Shown here in pieces: positions 14,366-26,439 of a stretch of DNA of 64,000 nt (the stretch's first letter is position 1; the number at the start of each line of letters is the position of its first letter). A program made the translations under genes and the position numbers. The stretch comes from Clitoria ternatea (taxonomy: Eukaryota; Streptophyta; Magnoliopsida; Fabales; Fabaceae). The stretch is from assembly GCA_037962975.1 (NCBI GenBank), contig CM075674.1, positions 39,260,501 to 39,324,500 on the forward strand, written 5' to 3'. Under the pieces are notes generated by a model. It was not told where the DNA came from. It was given only the letters and a program-made list of their open reading frames with translations, and searched no databases.

Positions 14366-14649
14366 GAGTTAGTTACATCAGATATTTAATTTAAAATTTA
14401 TTATAATTTTAAGTTAAAGAGTTAATATTTTAAAATAATAATATTATTAAATTTAAAAAAAGTAGGAGACTCCTCCCATTATTCTTATGTCTTTTCATAT
14501 CATATTCTTATCTCACTCCCCCTTACCTCTTGTATCCTGATTCGTTATTGAAGATCCGTACGCGTCTCGTCTCCGAGTTCTAAAACATACCAATTTCATT
14601 TTAATATAGTTACAAGATGAAAATTAAGATTACTACTTAAAACAGAAAT

Positions 14650-14880
14650 GGTAAATTATAAATAGTGAATAGTGAATAGTAAATCATGAATAGTAACAGT
14701 AAATAGTAAAACATGAATAGTAACGGTAAATAGTAAATCGTAAATAGTAATGGTAAATAGTAAATCGTGAATAATAACGGTAAATAGTAAAACATAAATA
14801 GTAAAGGTAAATAGTAATAGTAAATAGTAATTTACTATTGAAATAGTAATTTACTATTGAAATAGTATTTTACTATGCAT
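14650..14880. repeat. Degenerate AATAGTAA minisatellite
   Basis: The tract consists of many variants of AATAGTAAATC(A/G)TGAATAGTAA and GGTAAATAGTAA. It ends with two copies of TTTACTATTGAAATAGTAA, which can fold back on itself. It lies within the first solo LTR. Confidence 0.8.
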
Positions 14881-15737
14881 AATAGTAACTTAAAATAATA
14901 TTATTTTCAGTATAATAATAAATTTCTAAAAACGATATAAAAATAACCCTAAAAAATATAAAAGAGAAGTATTCTTACCTTAGGATTTTAGCAGAACCTT
15001 CTTCCAACAAAATTTATTTCCCTCTCTTACTTCCACCACTATCTCACTAGCACTACTATATTAAGAAAACTTAATCTGAAATTGTGAATTCTAAAGAAGA
15101 ATTCCTTCGGTATTTATAGGAAAAAAATTTACTATGCATTCCATTATTATAATATAAAAGTACTGTGCATTTTTTGAATTTTTATTCCTGGTTACTGTGC
15201 ATCTTTTAAAAATTTCATACATGCACAGTGTTTTGCATAGTAACTGTCGGCAGAATTATTAAGCCAAATAGTAACCTTTCACTTGCTATATTTTAAATAT
15301 TCAAAATCAGTCCTTTATGAAATTTAGCGATATTATATCAGTCCTCACTAATTTTATAATAAGTAACATAAAGTTTAAATTTTAAAAATCTAAAATTTTT
15401 TGTTAATAAAAATTTATTGATACGTTTCTAATTTTTTAACGATTAGAAAAAATCAAAATTTTTCTCAAACCGATAATTTTTAGATAAGTCTACTTGAAAT
15501 GGATTTTAGAAAATTTTCTTATAATATAAATTCACTTTCTTATAAATATTTTTAATTTTAAGTCACTTATATGAATTTAAAATTATTTAAAAAATATTAT
15601 TTTATTAAAAAAATCAAAAATTCCAAAAAAATTCCAAAAAATCATAAATAATACGTAGATTAAAAAGTTCTAAAGAATCATAATTTAATTCTTTCAAAAT
15701 TTTAATATAAAAATAAAAATAGGGGTGTTACAAAAAT

Positions 15738-17199
15738 CATCAATACTAAAAGGTTGAAACAAATCTAGATAAGTGAAAAACTAAAAAAACGGGCGATGGT
15801 CATAGTGAAGGCAGTGACCGAAGGTTGAGACTACAAGTCAAACAATGTGAAAGGCTTAGGCTTAAGATGTAGGGAACTAAGTGACAATGAAATGAATTAT
15901 TTTTTGAGACAATTACTTTTGACACCATCCTGAATTGCTATCCACACCCCGAACCTGTGTTTCCTAACTTCATATTCCAAAAAATCCCTCTAATTATTTT
16001 TACCTTTAAACTTGCCTTATTCGTCTTTCTTTTTTCTTATTTTTCTGTATCTTTTATTCACAGACTAGATTTTGGATAAAAATGAATTGCGATGGTGGTT
16101 TTGTACATGTGAAATTAAATTTATAGTAGGGTATGATATTGATATATAATTTTGAAATTAAATTTATAAGAGTGTTTGGTATGTGTGTGTGTGTGTGTAA
16201 ATTGTATTTTTGATAGTGAACTATTTGGTATAAGGATATCACTTCCGATGTTAGCATTGATATTAACTATCTCCAATATGTTATACCAGTCTAGTGGGGA
16301 TTCGTTATTATATCTCCTACTCCAATTGGGGGGTCATAAGTCTCGATGTTTGATCTCAGGTTATCACATTGATCTTATTGTGTCAATGGGCTAAAGATGG
16401 TATCACATGCAAGGGTATTTTGCCACTCAAGTTGGTGTACTTAGCATTAGAGTTCTGGCATAAATCTGACAGATTAATACACCTTAATGGGTTATAAATA
16501 TAAAGTATTTATAGAGGTAGGTGGAAGTTAAGTTTTATGTGACGTTGTGTTAGTACGAATTTGTAATTCATGGGAAAAGCTACATCTCTGCATACATTTC
16601 TGACACCCTCTGCTAGTTACTGACACATCTCAACAGATCTGTCAGGCTTGTCGTGACCTTGGTTTGTAGGAACACTAGTCATGGGACCAGGGATCTGATA
16701 GGTTTAGCCAGCATCATAATGTGCTTCACATGGAAAGTCTTTGTGATCATAGACATTATGCTAATGAAGTAGCCTCAAGGTCAGTGCGTGACCCAGATCA
16801 GATAGCTTATCATATTAGGGGTATATATAGTTTAACGTTTATGTATGGTGAAGTGAAGCAAGAAAGAAAAACAAACAAGAGAAAAGAAACATAGTCTTTC
16901 CTTTCTCAAAGGACACCCCTCTAACATCATTAAAGATGACCCTCACCAGCTCTGATGGAAGAGACAATACGATAACCATATAAGCTAAACATGAAAAACC
17001 ACACTCAGCTAGTTAATTCGTACAAAAATTTCCTTCCCTAAAGGTATGGATCACTTGAACCTCCTAGTCATGTTGAAGGAGAGCACAAGCCTTAGCAAGG
17101 ATAATCATGAGTTTGTGGCAATGACGTATGTCAAACTTCATAAGGCGAACAACCTCCCAAGAATCAGAATAAACCTCTAAACATTTTACATCTTTCTTC
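15738..17199. other. Intergenic region, no gene seen
   Basis: No gene can be supported. A (GT)n run of about 16 bp is at 16181-16198. The rest is non-repetitive AT-rich sequence with only short chance open frames. Confidence 0.4.
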
Positions 17200-17207
17200 T
17201 GCACTAC

Positions 17208-17900
17208 TATAGGCGTCAAAATGGGTTATAACCCGTGAGCCAACTTAGCTCGATGTGGGTTTTAAAAGAGCCAAGTTGAAAAAATGGCTCATTTTTAAAG
17301 CGAAGCTTTTTTAGGATCGGCCTACTAAACCTGACTTACAGTGGGCTAAACCCATAGTGAGTCGGGTTGGCCTACGGGTTGGTAAATTAAAAAAAATAAT
17401 TATGGAATAGTTAAGACTTTAAATTAAACTTTATCAATGGATACTTTGGACTTTTATTTAGTATCATGTTTTTAATTTGTATCATCTCGAAGTTAAACTA
17501 TAAAATGTATTTGGTTTTGTTTTATGGACTATGGGTTATATGAATTATGGATTTAATTTACAATGAGTATGTTATGTGTTTGCATTTTCATGATAATGGA
17601 ATTATTATATGATATAATATTTATATGGAATTTGGTATTGGAATATGAGGAAAATAAAAAATATTTTTCTATTTTCTTTATTTTTAAAAATATTATTTTG
17701 GTAATTTCCTATTTTTATTTGACTTTTATTTTTTTAAAATGTGGGTTAACCCATGAGCCACCCGGTGGGTTAGTGGGTTGAGTCGGGTTGAGAAAAGTGG
17801 TTCACTCTAGAAAGCGAGCCAAGTTGGGTTGAGTTATAAAAATTTTCAACTCGTGGTGGCCAACCCGTATGGGTCGGGTTAGCCGGTTTTGACAGCTCTA
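17208..17900. mobile_element. Nonautonomous hAT-like DNA transposon (693 bp)
   Basis: The left end TATAGGCGTCAAAA and the inverted right end TAGAGCTGTCAAAA match at 11 of 14 positions. The flanks carry an 8-bp target duplication with one mismatch: TGCACTAC at 17200-17207 and CGCACTAC at 17901-17908. An 8-bp duplication and a TAG..CTGTCAAAA terminus are typical of plant hAT elements. The interior is rich in GGGTTAACCC-, GAGCCAAC- and GGGTTGAGTCGGGTT-type words and has no transposase. Confidence 0.7.
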
Positions 17901-17908
17901 CGCACTAC

Positions 17909-18333
17909 CCTTAACCCTTGTAGCAACGCCATTAGCTTAATGTGATAAATGGTTGACATCCCGGTAAACCTAAAGAAGCCAAAACTCCAACGCCTATCTT
18001 TGTATCTTAGCAGACCACCAAAACCACTCACACCCTAGCTACCCCCCAAAATCATAAGATCCTTATCCCCCTGAACCCACGATATAATCCTTGGCAATGA
18101 CAAACACATTAGTTTGCAAGGAAAAACTTGAAGAACCATGGAGACTCCAAGTAACACAACCTTACCGACTTTGAAAGGAAACACCTCCCTACCTCTTATA
18201 GTCTTTTTTTTTTCAAATCTCCCAAAGTGGAACACAAAAAATACTTCATAGCTTCAACATAAAACATTGGAGCCATCTTCTAAGATAAAGATCCTAAAAG
18301 AACCCATCCCACGACCTCGCTCCCATCATACTC

Positions 18334-18398
<65 letters not shown>

Positions 18399-18624
18399 TT
18401 TTGACTTGTGTTTAAAATATGTTAGAAGTTGGAATAGGACAGGCCACTCGTCAAGGACTCATGACCTAGTTCATCTAAGATCTACTCAAGCCAAACTTGT
18501 CAGGTAAAATAGTTAGAGTTGGGCCTTAAGAAGCTTATTTAATTAAGTCGGTCATGTCATAAACTTTCTAAAAAAGCTTAGGAAGCCTATTAAGTCAGTA
18601 TGTTTAGTTGATCTGTTATGTTAA

Positions 18625-18656
<32 letters not shown>

Positions 18657-20382
18657 TATAATGTGATAATAAAACATATAATTATAATATTTAAAAATAA
18701 TAATTTATTTTTTAATTTATAATATAACTTAAATAAGATAAAAAAGTCTTAAAAATATGTTTGATGTGTTATGTTTGGTTGGATAATTATTAGTTTTATA
18801 TTTTTGTATAATTGGATAATTTATGGCTTAAGACCTTTTTAATTGCCAAATGTTATTACTTAGAATTTGGCACTTTCGATTTATACAATTTAAAATAGAT
18901 TTTTTGGTATCTTTGAGTTAATAGGTCGCTCTACTTAGGTTAAAAGGCTTGTTTACAAAATTTTTTAGTAAACAAATCTTAAAAAAGTTATGATGTCAGG
19001 CCTATAATTGAATCATGTTAGACTCGAGCCTAAGAAGACACCTATCATGGGTAATTAGGTAGGCTCGAGCCTTCAGACTTCTGATAGACCAGACCTAGAC
19101 CTAGTAAAGTTTGACCCAACCTAAGTTATTTCCACCTCCTAAATAATGTTTTCTAAAATTTGACTAATTATTAAATTGGTGAAAGTATTGGTTTAAATAA
19201 TATTAATCAAATTAGGTATTGGATTATGATCCAATTGGTTATAATAAAGAAGTCCCCTTAAACCGATTACCTATCTAGCTGATAATTCAATTAGTTGATT
19301 AGATGATCTAAACCAATTTTAATAACAATGATTCATAGCTTGATCCTTGAATTTCAAATCTACAATAACATATTTCAAATTGTCACCTGATATTTCATCT
19401 CTCAAAATTCAAAAATCCATCCAAAGATAATAGGATGAGGAATAACGAGTTTAAATTAAGGATATCATGGTATTTTAACAAAAAGAAGTTAAGGGTGGTG
19501 TCAATAGAAATTAAAAGTGACATTAAAAGCAATAGTATCTTTTCAGAGTTTATATGAGGGATCAGATCAAGTTCATTAAAACAGACTAGCTTGGGCTTGA
19601 CCGTTGTCTTTATTGAATCTTTTGTTGATAAAAAAAAGAAACTAAAGATTGATCATCGATAACAAGGTTGTTGAAAAAGGGTGACCAAAAACGGTTGTTG
19701 AAAAATAAAATTGATAACAAGGTTGGTAGTCATCAAAGAAGTAAAATAATATAAAGGAAGTATACAAGTTTATATTGTCACCTTATTGTAAATTATTGTA
19801 TCAAAAACTTATTATAAGTTTTGAATAATCAGGTTACAATCATACATAAAGTGTTATCCAATAGATGATGGTGTAAAAATGTTTACACTACTAAATTATA
19901 TCAAAATTGAACTAAAACCAATTACTTACCAAAAAAACTCATAAAAGAATCGTTCTTAGCATAAACTAATTTAATCATATACCAACCTGCATTTAGGATA
20001 ATCCACTTTGATTTGAAATGATCAAAACACATCAATTCAAATATGATAAATTTGTTTTTTTTTTCTTAATCCATTTCAACAATTATTTATAAATGTCATG
20101 ACAAGTAGCTGTTCAACCCTAGAGCTGTCAAAATAGGTTAGCTGACTCAACTTATGACAAGTTTAGGTTTTTTTCAGGCTGGACGAAAAAACCTACTTTG
20201 AATTAGGTTTCAATTTTAGGGTTCAAACCCGTCCTGTATCGACAAGACGAGTTTAATGGATTTCCTGTTTATGTGGGGTTTTTGACAGACTTACATTATT
20301 TTTTGTGAAATTTTTTTTAAAAATATAACCGTTAAGAGTATATCAAAATTTTTAAATGTTTTAAATCAATTATAAAATCTAA

Positions 20383-20453
<71 letters not shown>

Positions 20454-22191
20454 GTTGTGACCCGATTCGACCAAAGTCTAACTAAATATAAACTTTTCTA
20501 ACCCAAACTTAAAAAATCTAATTTTAATTCAATTTTTTTTAATACCCAAACCTACTTATATTATAAGAATGACCCGTTCTCTTAAAGTATTTCCCTTTCT
20601 AAATATTCTAAAACAGAAAAAAACCTCTACCTTGCCGTAAGCGCGGCTGTTGTTAGAAATCTACAATACATGTAAGTTCTTTCATTTTCACGGTCACGTG
20701 GCCTTACTAAATTTTTATCTCTTGTTTTATTGTCATGTCAGCAATTACAGCTATTTATTTCTTTAAATTTTAATTTATAATCTTCTTATCTGTTTGAACA
20801 TTTCAACCTGCTTCAACTTTTAATTGTTTTAGGATATTAAATTTATAATTTTAAACTTTAACATGCAAATTCTCTTAAGAACTAAAGAGGAAAAAAAATT
20901 ATTGTTACAAGTTACTTGTAAAACAAAAATCGTCCATATAGCATGTTAGCATATATCATACCTTGTTAGTTATTATAACATAAAAAACACGCAAACAAAA
21001 TAATTATAGAACATAAATACAATTGGTAGAGAAATATTTAAATATTTAAATGGTAGCTTATGAGACTAAATTTCGTTACAAAATCTTTAAATGAAATAGT
21101 GTTAGGGTTGATGTTGATGAGTTCTGTGACAACTGACAAATTAGGATGAGATTAGGGGTGGAGCTATTTTTTTATGGTTTGCTGAGTATAAAAAATATAA
21201 TTAATACGTTGAAATTAATCAATAACTAGATATTTATGGTGATTAATATATTTAAGAGATAAAGAAATCAGTAAAACCAAATAAAATAAGAGGTTTTTTT
21301 AGTTAGTATGAGATGAGATTAGTCTTTTTAAAAAAATAACTTTTTTCCAGAGCTATGAATTTTTGAGTTGTTTTTGTTGTTCTTTTTGACTGTACTAAGT
21401 TAAAGTCAGAAACAATAGTAGTTAAGTTTCTCAATGTTCTGCAGCTTAAATAAAAAGAGAATAAGTGAAATGAGGATAAGTAAAAGACTAGAATGATGAG
21501 TCTAATAAATATTATATCACTTATTGTTATTTGGTGATAAGTTGAAATTTTTTAATCTTTTTATTTATTCTTTCTTTATCTTTCTTGTACTTATTGCCTA
21601 TTTACTTTATCTTTTTTGTACTTATTGCCCAGATAAATGTTATTTCATTTATCGTTATTTTAATTCTAAAAAAAGTTATATATTAATAAGAGTATTTTGA
21701 TTTAAAAAAATAATTAATGATATTGAAATTAAAAAAATTTCCTTATAAAAAGGGACAACAAATTTGTTGAAGATGATTTTGTATTAAGTTTTTCATATTC
21801 ATTGTATTTAAGAGCGCATTTGGTTTATAGTTACACTTGTTAAAACATGGTTGATTATGAGCAAGTGTTTTTTTTCTATTAGTCAAATGAAGTTGATGCT
21901 TAAGTGGCTCTTAGGCGGGGTCACCCAATTGGGTTTGACTTGAAAGAAGTTTTTTATTGGTTGATTGAACGGATGTTAAGTGATTTCTCAAATAACATGT
22001 AAGACAAACATGTGCTAATAAGTGGATGATGCATTAAATATAACTTCATTTCCATATATGAGTTACAAAATAAGCATTGATTCATTAGCTTAATGAGTTT
22101 GGATAATGTCTTGAATGTCGCGTGAAAGGAGCATTGACTAGTGGATTATGTTTATTTCGTAACCCTATTTCAATAATGGTCACTAAATAAT
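17909..22191. other. Intergenic region with microsatellites and degenerate transposon traces
   Basis: No gene can be supported. A (CA)n(TA)n run lies at 18335-18395, with further (TA)n runs at 18624-18651 and 20387-20450. A left terminus CTAGAGCTGTCAAAATAGG at about 20121-20139 resembles the hAT-like end at 17900, but I found no matching right end. The block at about 18470-19140 has AGGCTCGAGCC- and GGCCTATAATTG-like words and may be another decayed nonautonomous element. Confidence 0.4.
20387..20450. repeat. (TA)n microsatellite
   Basis: An uninterrupted TA dinucleotide run of about 64 bp lies next to hAT-like sequence. Confidence 0.95.
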
Positions 22192-22527
22192 GCCTCGAAT
22201 AGTGATGGAGCGAGTCGGAAGCGGGTTTAGGTCTCTTCAACTCCAACCCCATGAAAGTAAAGACAAGTTAAGGTGCGAGTTTTGAAACAACCCGACTAAA
22301 ATAAAGGCAAAACCAAGACAGGGGAAAATTTTTTCCCAACGCTCACAGGGTATTCGGGACAAAATAAAACAGTTTGAGGTTAAAAGAAGCAGAAAACCGA
22401 CCCAGGAAAAAGGAAGATCGGGTCAGGTGCCACACGTTGGCAAGGCCCAGCTTCGAATGAACAACGCCAGCGTAAGACAAAACATGAGCGAGCATTCTCT
22501 CACTGGAGCGATTCCTGATTCGCTAAA

Positions 22528-23460
22528 GCGAACTCAGCACTCGGGAATTTCCATCACTCGGATTAGGGACCTAAGTTCACTCGGGAACGGTCCCCTTTGG
22601 GTCAGGCTTCACCCGGTAGACTCATACTTAGCCATATCCTTAATGTTATTTCTATTCTAGAAGGTCACAATCGTATTTCATTCGGAAACGTTAAATCTCC
22701 ACTCGGAAAATGATTCCCTCAGTAATTCCACTCGGAGTCCGTAAACCTTCCCTCACTCGGAATATTTCCTCAGTCCAATACCACTCGGTGTATTTCAATC
22801 ACAATTCACTCGGAGGTGTTTTACCCATTCGTCACTCAGTATATTTCAATCTTCCTTACTCGGAGAATACTTTACTAGGTCAAGTCTCACTTAGAGATTC
22901 TATAACCTCATCCACTCGGAGTCTATATAGTATGTCTCACTCGGAAGAGTTCCATCGACGAGGTTTCACTCGGTAAATACCTTGACCTTCCATTCCTCGG
23001 AAATGATCTCCTTAATCAAGTTCCACTCGGAATTACTCTAACCCTTATTCACTCGGAACATACAACCTATTCACTCGGAATACTCTGACACCTTTTCACT
23101 CGGAAGACTTCACTAGTTAAGTTCTACTCGGTATTATCTGGACCCTATCCCCTCGGAATAAGTTACTAAGATAGGTTTCACTCAGAACCATTTGACTGTT
23201 CTACCCTTAGAAGGAATTCACTCGGTCGGCTCTCACTCAGGGGTATTCAAACATTCACCAATCGGGAAGGACACATTTAACTATTTCCCCACTCCTTAAC
23301 ACGTTGACCAGCCTTCCCTCGGAAGTGGCATTAATGAACACCACCCACTCGGAATTGGTTTAACCCTTCTTCATTCGAAAGAGGATCTCCAATTTAGCCT
23401 CACACACTATTACTTCAGCTCTCCCTTACTCGGAATCATGCAATCCTTATTTACTCGGCA
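22528..23460. repeat. Cluster of about 30 CACTCGG(A) motifs inside the solo LTR
   Basis: The heptamer CACTCGG, usually in the form TTCACTCGGAA, recurs about every 20-40 bp with unrelated sequence between copies. Clear copies are near 22697, 22727, 22753, 22780, 22911, 22934, 22963, 23022, 23049, 23072, 23095 and 23344. Decayed forms (CATTCGG, CACTCAG, CACTTAG) are mixed in. A few more copies occur at about 24028 and 24665. Spacers are not conserved, so this is a motif cluster and not a simple tandem array. Confidence 0.8.
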
Positions 23461-23528
23461 AAATATAGGTACATACAACTTAGACATTCGTCTTCATCAT
23501 TACTCACTGAACAAAGTTAACACTTCGC

Positions 23529-23583
23529 ATTATATATATATACATATATATATATACATACATACATACATATATATATATAA
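23529..23583. repeat. TA/CA microsatellite
   Basis: Alternating TATATA and CATACA units lie within the solo LTR. A related (TA)n(CA)n tract is at 23977-24008. Confidence 0.9.
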
Positions 23584-25878
23584 GTATAGTTATACTCTTA
23601 AATCCGAGAGAGTTCAAGTCATACATACTTAACAAAACATTATACTAAGAGCCGGTCAAGGCTATAACAAAACTATTCACACAGTATATACAGATATGTA
23701 CACTTCCACTGTACGGTGCACTTCACAGGGATTGGTGCTCTCCCATCAATCACCATTCCGAGCAACATCCACTGAAATATAGCCACAGCAGGGGTGAGCT
23801 TTTACATATAAAATGACAGTTATTGACTCGGATTAGCCATTACATGCTCAACTATACAGTATATTTCACAATTAACATTAACATACACTGCCATTCAATA
23901 TTGCCACTCACTCAGCATCAATCAGTCAGAATTTGTACAACTCATTCATGGCTATATTACTCATGCTACTCACAAATATATATATATATATAGACACACA
24001 CACACACAACATACGAACACCTTGCACTCGGTAACAATTTCAGTGAGCACACATTCATTCGGTCGGAATTCACTCAATCATTCAAGGCTATGTTAATCAT
24101 GTTATTCTCAATAACAATGCACCTACATATATGCATGCGGATCCGACTCAACAATAATTTTCAGCTGCAGATTCCTTCCCAGCCTCTCGTCCATTAGCCC
24201 TTCCCGCGTGATACCGGTCACCTCGTGACATCTCGAGACTTAACTCTAGCTCCATCAGCTATCACGGGCTCTCACAGGATCTAGCCAAGAATCTGTAGCT
24301 GGAAATCATCTCATATGGTTCCTGACCTTCCACGGGTCACCCTTTTCATATACATGCAGCCTTATGCATTTCTCAACAGCATCCATGCTTATCAAGTGCA
24401 TTCCATGCAACCATTAGAATCATAACCGATTCAGCACAGCATTTGGATTCACTCAGAAATCCATATTTTCATCACATGCATCACATGCATTCTGTTATAG
24501 TAACTCATAACACACGAATCGGTATAACAATATTACAGTACATGCACTCAACATTCTTAATGAAATCAACATGCATTTCAACACAACATTCCAAATGGGA
24601 ATCAGCATATCAAACCCACATCTCATGTATTCAGAAATTATAATGGCATTCACATTCACATGCATTCACTCGGAATTCTCAGAAATATCGACATGTACTC
24701 ATGGACGGAATCGTCACAACACTAGACAGATCACAGCTATCATAAATCCGAGCGTTTCATGCACTATTGTTCAATCACAATGCATCAATCAATACAAATC
24801 AACATAACACAACACATTAGAATAAATTCACCCAGAACCCGTCCATAAACCATGCATTTGAGATGTAAAGCGCCCCCTACCTACTGACGTGAATCAGAAG
24901 CCCCCTCCAGCCACACTATTGACCGATCGTCTCTTCGGTCACTCCTTCTCCTAGCAGCCTTCGTATTCAGTCGTCTGCTCTGATCTCAGCTGTGAAAGCT
25001 CAAAACTATCTTCTTCCTCGAGTAGTTTGTCTCAGCAACAGTAGGCTACCACAATAATCTTTGAAGCACTTGACACTGCAGTCTCCTCAACTGAGAATCT
25101 GACAGCTTCGAGTGGGAGAAGGGAAGAAGGAGAGAAGACGATGAAGGGGACGAAGAAGGATCAGGGAAGGGAAACAGAACAGCGTCTCTGTTTCTCAGAG
25201 GAAAGCTTTCAACTTTCTCTCAATCCTTTCCAACTGAACGCGTGTAAAAATAAACGAAGGAGAGAGGCTGAACTCCTTATATACCATCAGGGGTACATGC
25301 GTCATTTCCTCTGGCCATTTTGTATTAGTCACCCATCAACTTAATCTGAAATTAACCCTTAATTAGTGGCTTAAACTCAGTCGGTAATTAACTTTAAATC
25401 AGGATGTTACAAGTTTAAACATGCGAGTTTGAAATTTTGCAACTGAAATTCATCTCGTGGGTCCCTGTTGGGTTTGGAGAAATCCATGAGTTTCACTTTT
25501 TACTTTTTTTAATTTTTTATTAATTTTAATAACATATATATATATTAATAAAAGTTTTACATGTCTAATACATTTGAATCAAAGTAATATTTGAAAATAG
25601 TCACAAAAATAAAAATAAAAATAAACTTAAAAGCTATGCCATATTTTAAGAAAAATATATAAATTTATCATCATTATTAATTATTATTATAATTAAAATT
25701 AGTTAATTTTTCTAATAGGGACATGTACTTGTATCCTCAAACTCGCCTCATCCTCATAAAATTGGATTAAAGTCAAGTTTCCTTTAAATCTAGTCAAAAT
25801 AGGTTTTCATCGTCAAAGTCAGAGCGGATACAGGTTTGTACCCATAGGTTCGGTCTTATTGTCATCCCTAACCTCAAA

Positions 25879-26439
25879 AAGCATGCAATGGTAACATTGG
25901 CCATTGGATGATGCCCTAAATGAAATTCTATTTTTGTAAAACAAACATTATATGTTGTTTGATTTGACTTACCTTTTTTTTTTGTTTAATATACTCTACT
26001 TAGACTCTAGTTGGATAGGACTGATATGAGTAACCAAACTCTTTTACCAATATTTAATGGAACTATATCTTTTATGACTCAAACCCAAGACGAGATGTTA
26101 AGCTAAAAATGAATGACATATAATTTTATCTATATTTTAGATTTCAAATATAGTTTTAATTCTTCTTTGTTTTTTCATAATTGCCTATTTTAAATTAAAA
26201 TTAGTAATAATATATGTTTTTCTTTAAGACAATTATATAATTATAATTATAGTAACTATTATGATCCGTTCAGGGTGATTGCGAATTTCTACTTTTTGGT
26301 TTTTAAAAGTCACTTTGTATATAAAACTTGTTCGATAAAAATAGTGTTAGAGTGAGTTTTTGGCCATGTTTAAAATTAAGAAAATATAGTTTCTTTATTT
26401 TTGTTTTTAGTTTTATAAACATCTAACAACTTTTGTCCA
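25879..26439. other. AT-rich intergenic region, no gene seen
   Basis: No gene or intact element was recognised in this 560-bp stretch between the hAT-like element and the trinucleotide block. Confidence 0.4.

Larger units (their letters stand above)
12652..15732 (-). mobile_element. Solo LTR of a Ty3/gypsy-like retrotransposon (3.08 kb), minus orientation
   Basis: The element starts TGTAACACC and ends GGTGTTACA, a perfect 9-bp terminal inversion with TG...CA ends. It is flanked on both sides by AAAAT (12647-12651 and 15733-15737), a 5-bp target duplication. It contains no gag or pol, so it is a solo LTR left by LTR-LTR recombination. Minus orientation is suggested by a TATAAATA box at about 15111-15118 downstream of the minus-strand start. 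LTRs of 3 kb beginning TGTAACA(C/T)CC are usual for Tekay/Del-type gypsy elements, so lineage is inferred. Internal repeats occur at 14250-14360 and 14640-14880. Confidence 0.8.
22283..25411 (-). mobile_element. Solo LTR of a Ty3/gypsy-like retrotransposon (3.13 kb), minus orientation
   Basis: Read on the minus strand it begins TGTAACATCC and ends GGTTGTTTCA. It is bounded by the perfect 5-bp duplication AGTTT (22278-22282 and 25412-25416). A minus-strand TATA box (TATATAAGG) lies at about 25274-25282, some 130 bp inside the LTR start, as expected of U3. No gag or pol is present. Size and terminus resemble the other solo LTR at 12652-15732, suggesting the same broad lineage (Tekay/Del-like, inferred). 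The interior contains the CACTCGG repeat cluster. Confidence 0.85.
22200..25870. mobile_element. hAT-like nonautonomous element split by a nested solo LTR
   Basis: The left end TAGTGATGGAGCGAGTCGG and the inverted right end TAGGGATGACAATAAGACCG are similar. Flanks GCCTCGAA (22192-22199) and ACCTCAAA (25871-25878) match at 6 of 8 positions, as expected of an old 8-bp target duplication. With the inserted solo LTR and its extra TSD removed, the element would be about 540 bp. Similar words (GGGTTTGGAG, GGATACAGGTTTGTACCCAT) are typical of short plant hAT derivatives. Assignment is tentative because the ends have diverged. Confidence 0.45.

Noticed and set aside
22528..23460. CRISPR-like pattern of short repeats with unique spacers
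   Set aside because: The repeat is only 7-9 bp, spacing is irregular, and the tract lies inside a plant solo LTR with target duplications.
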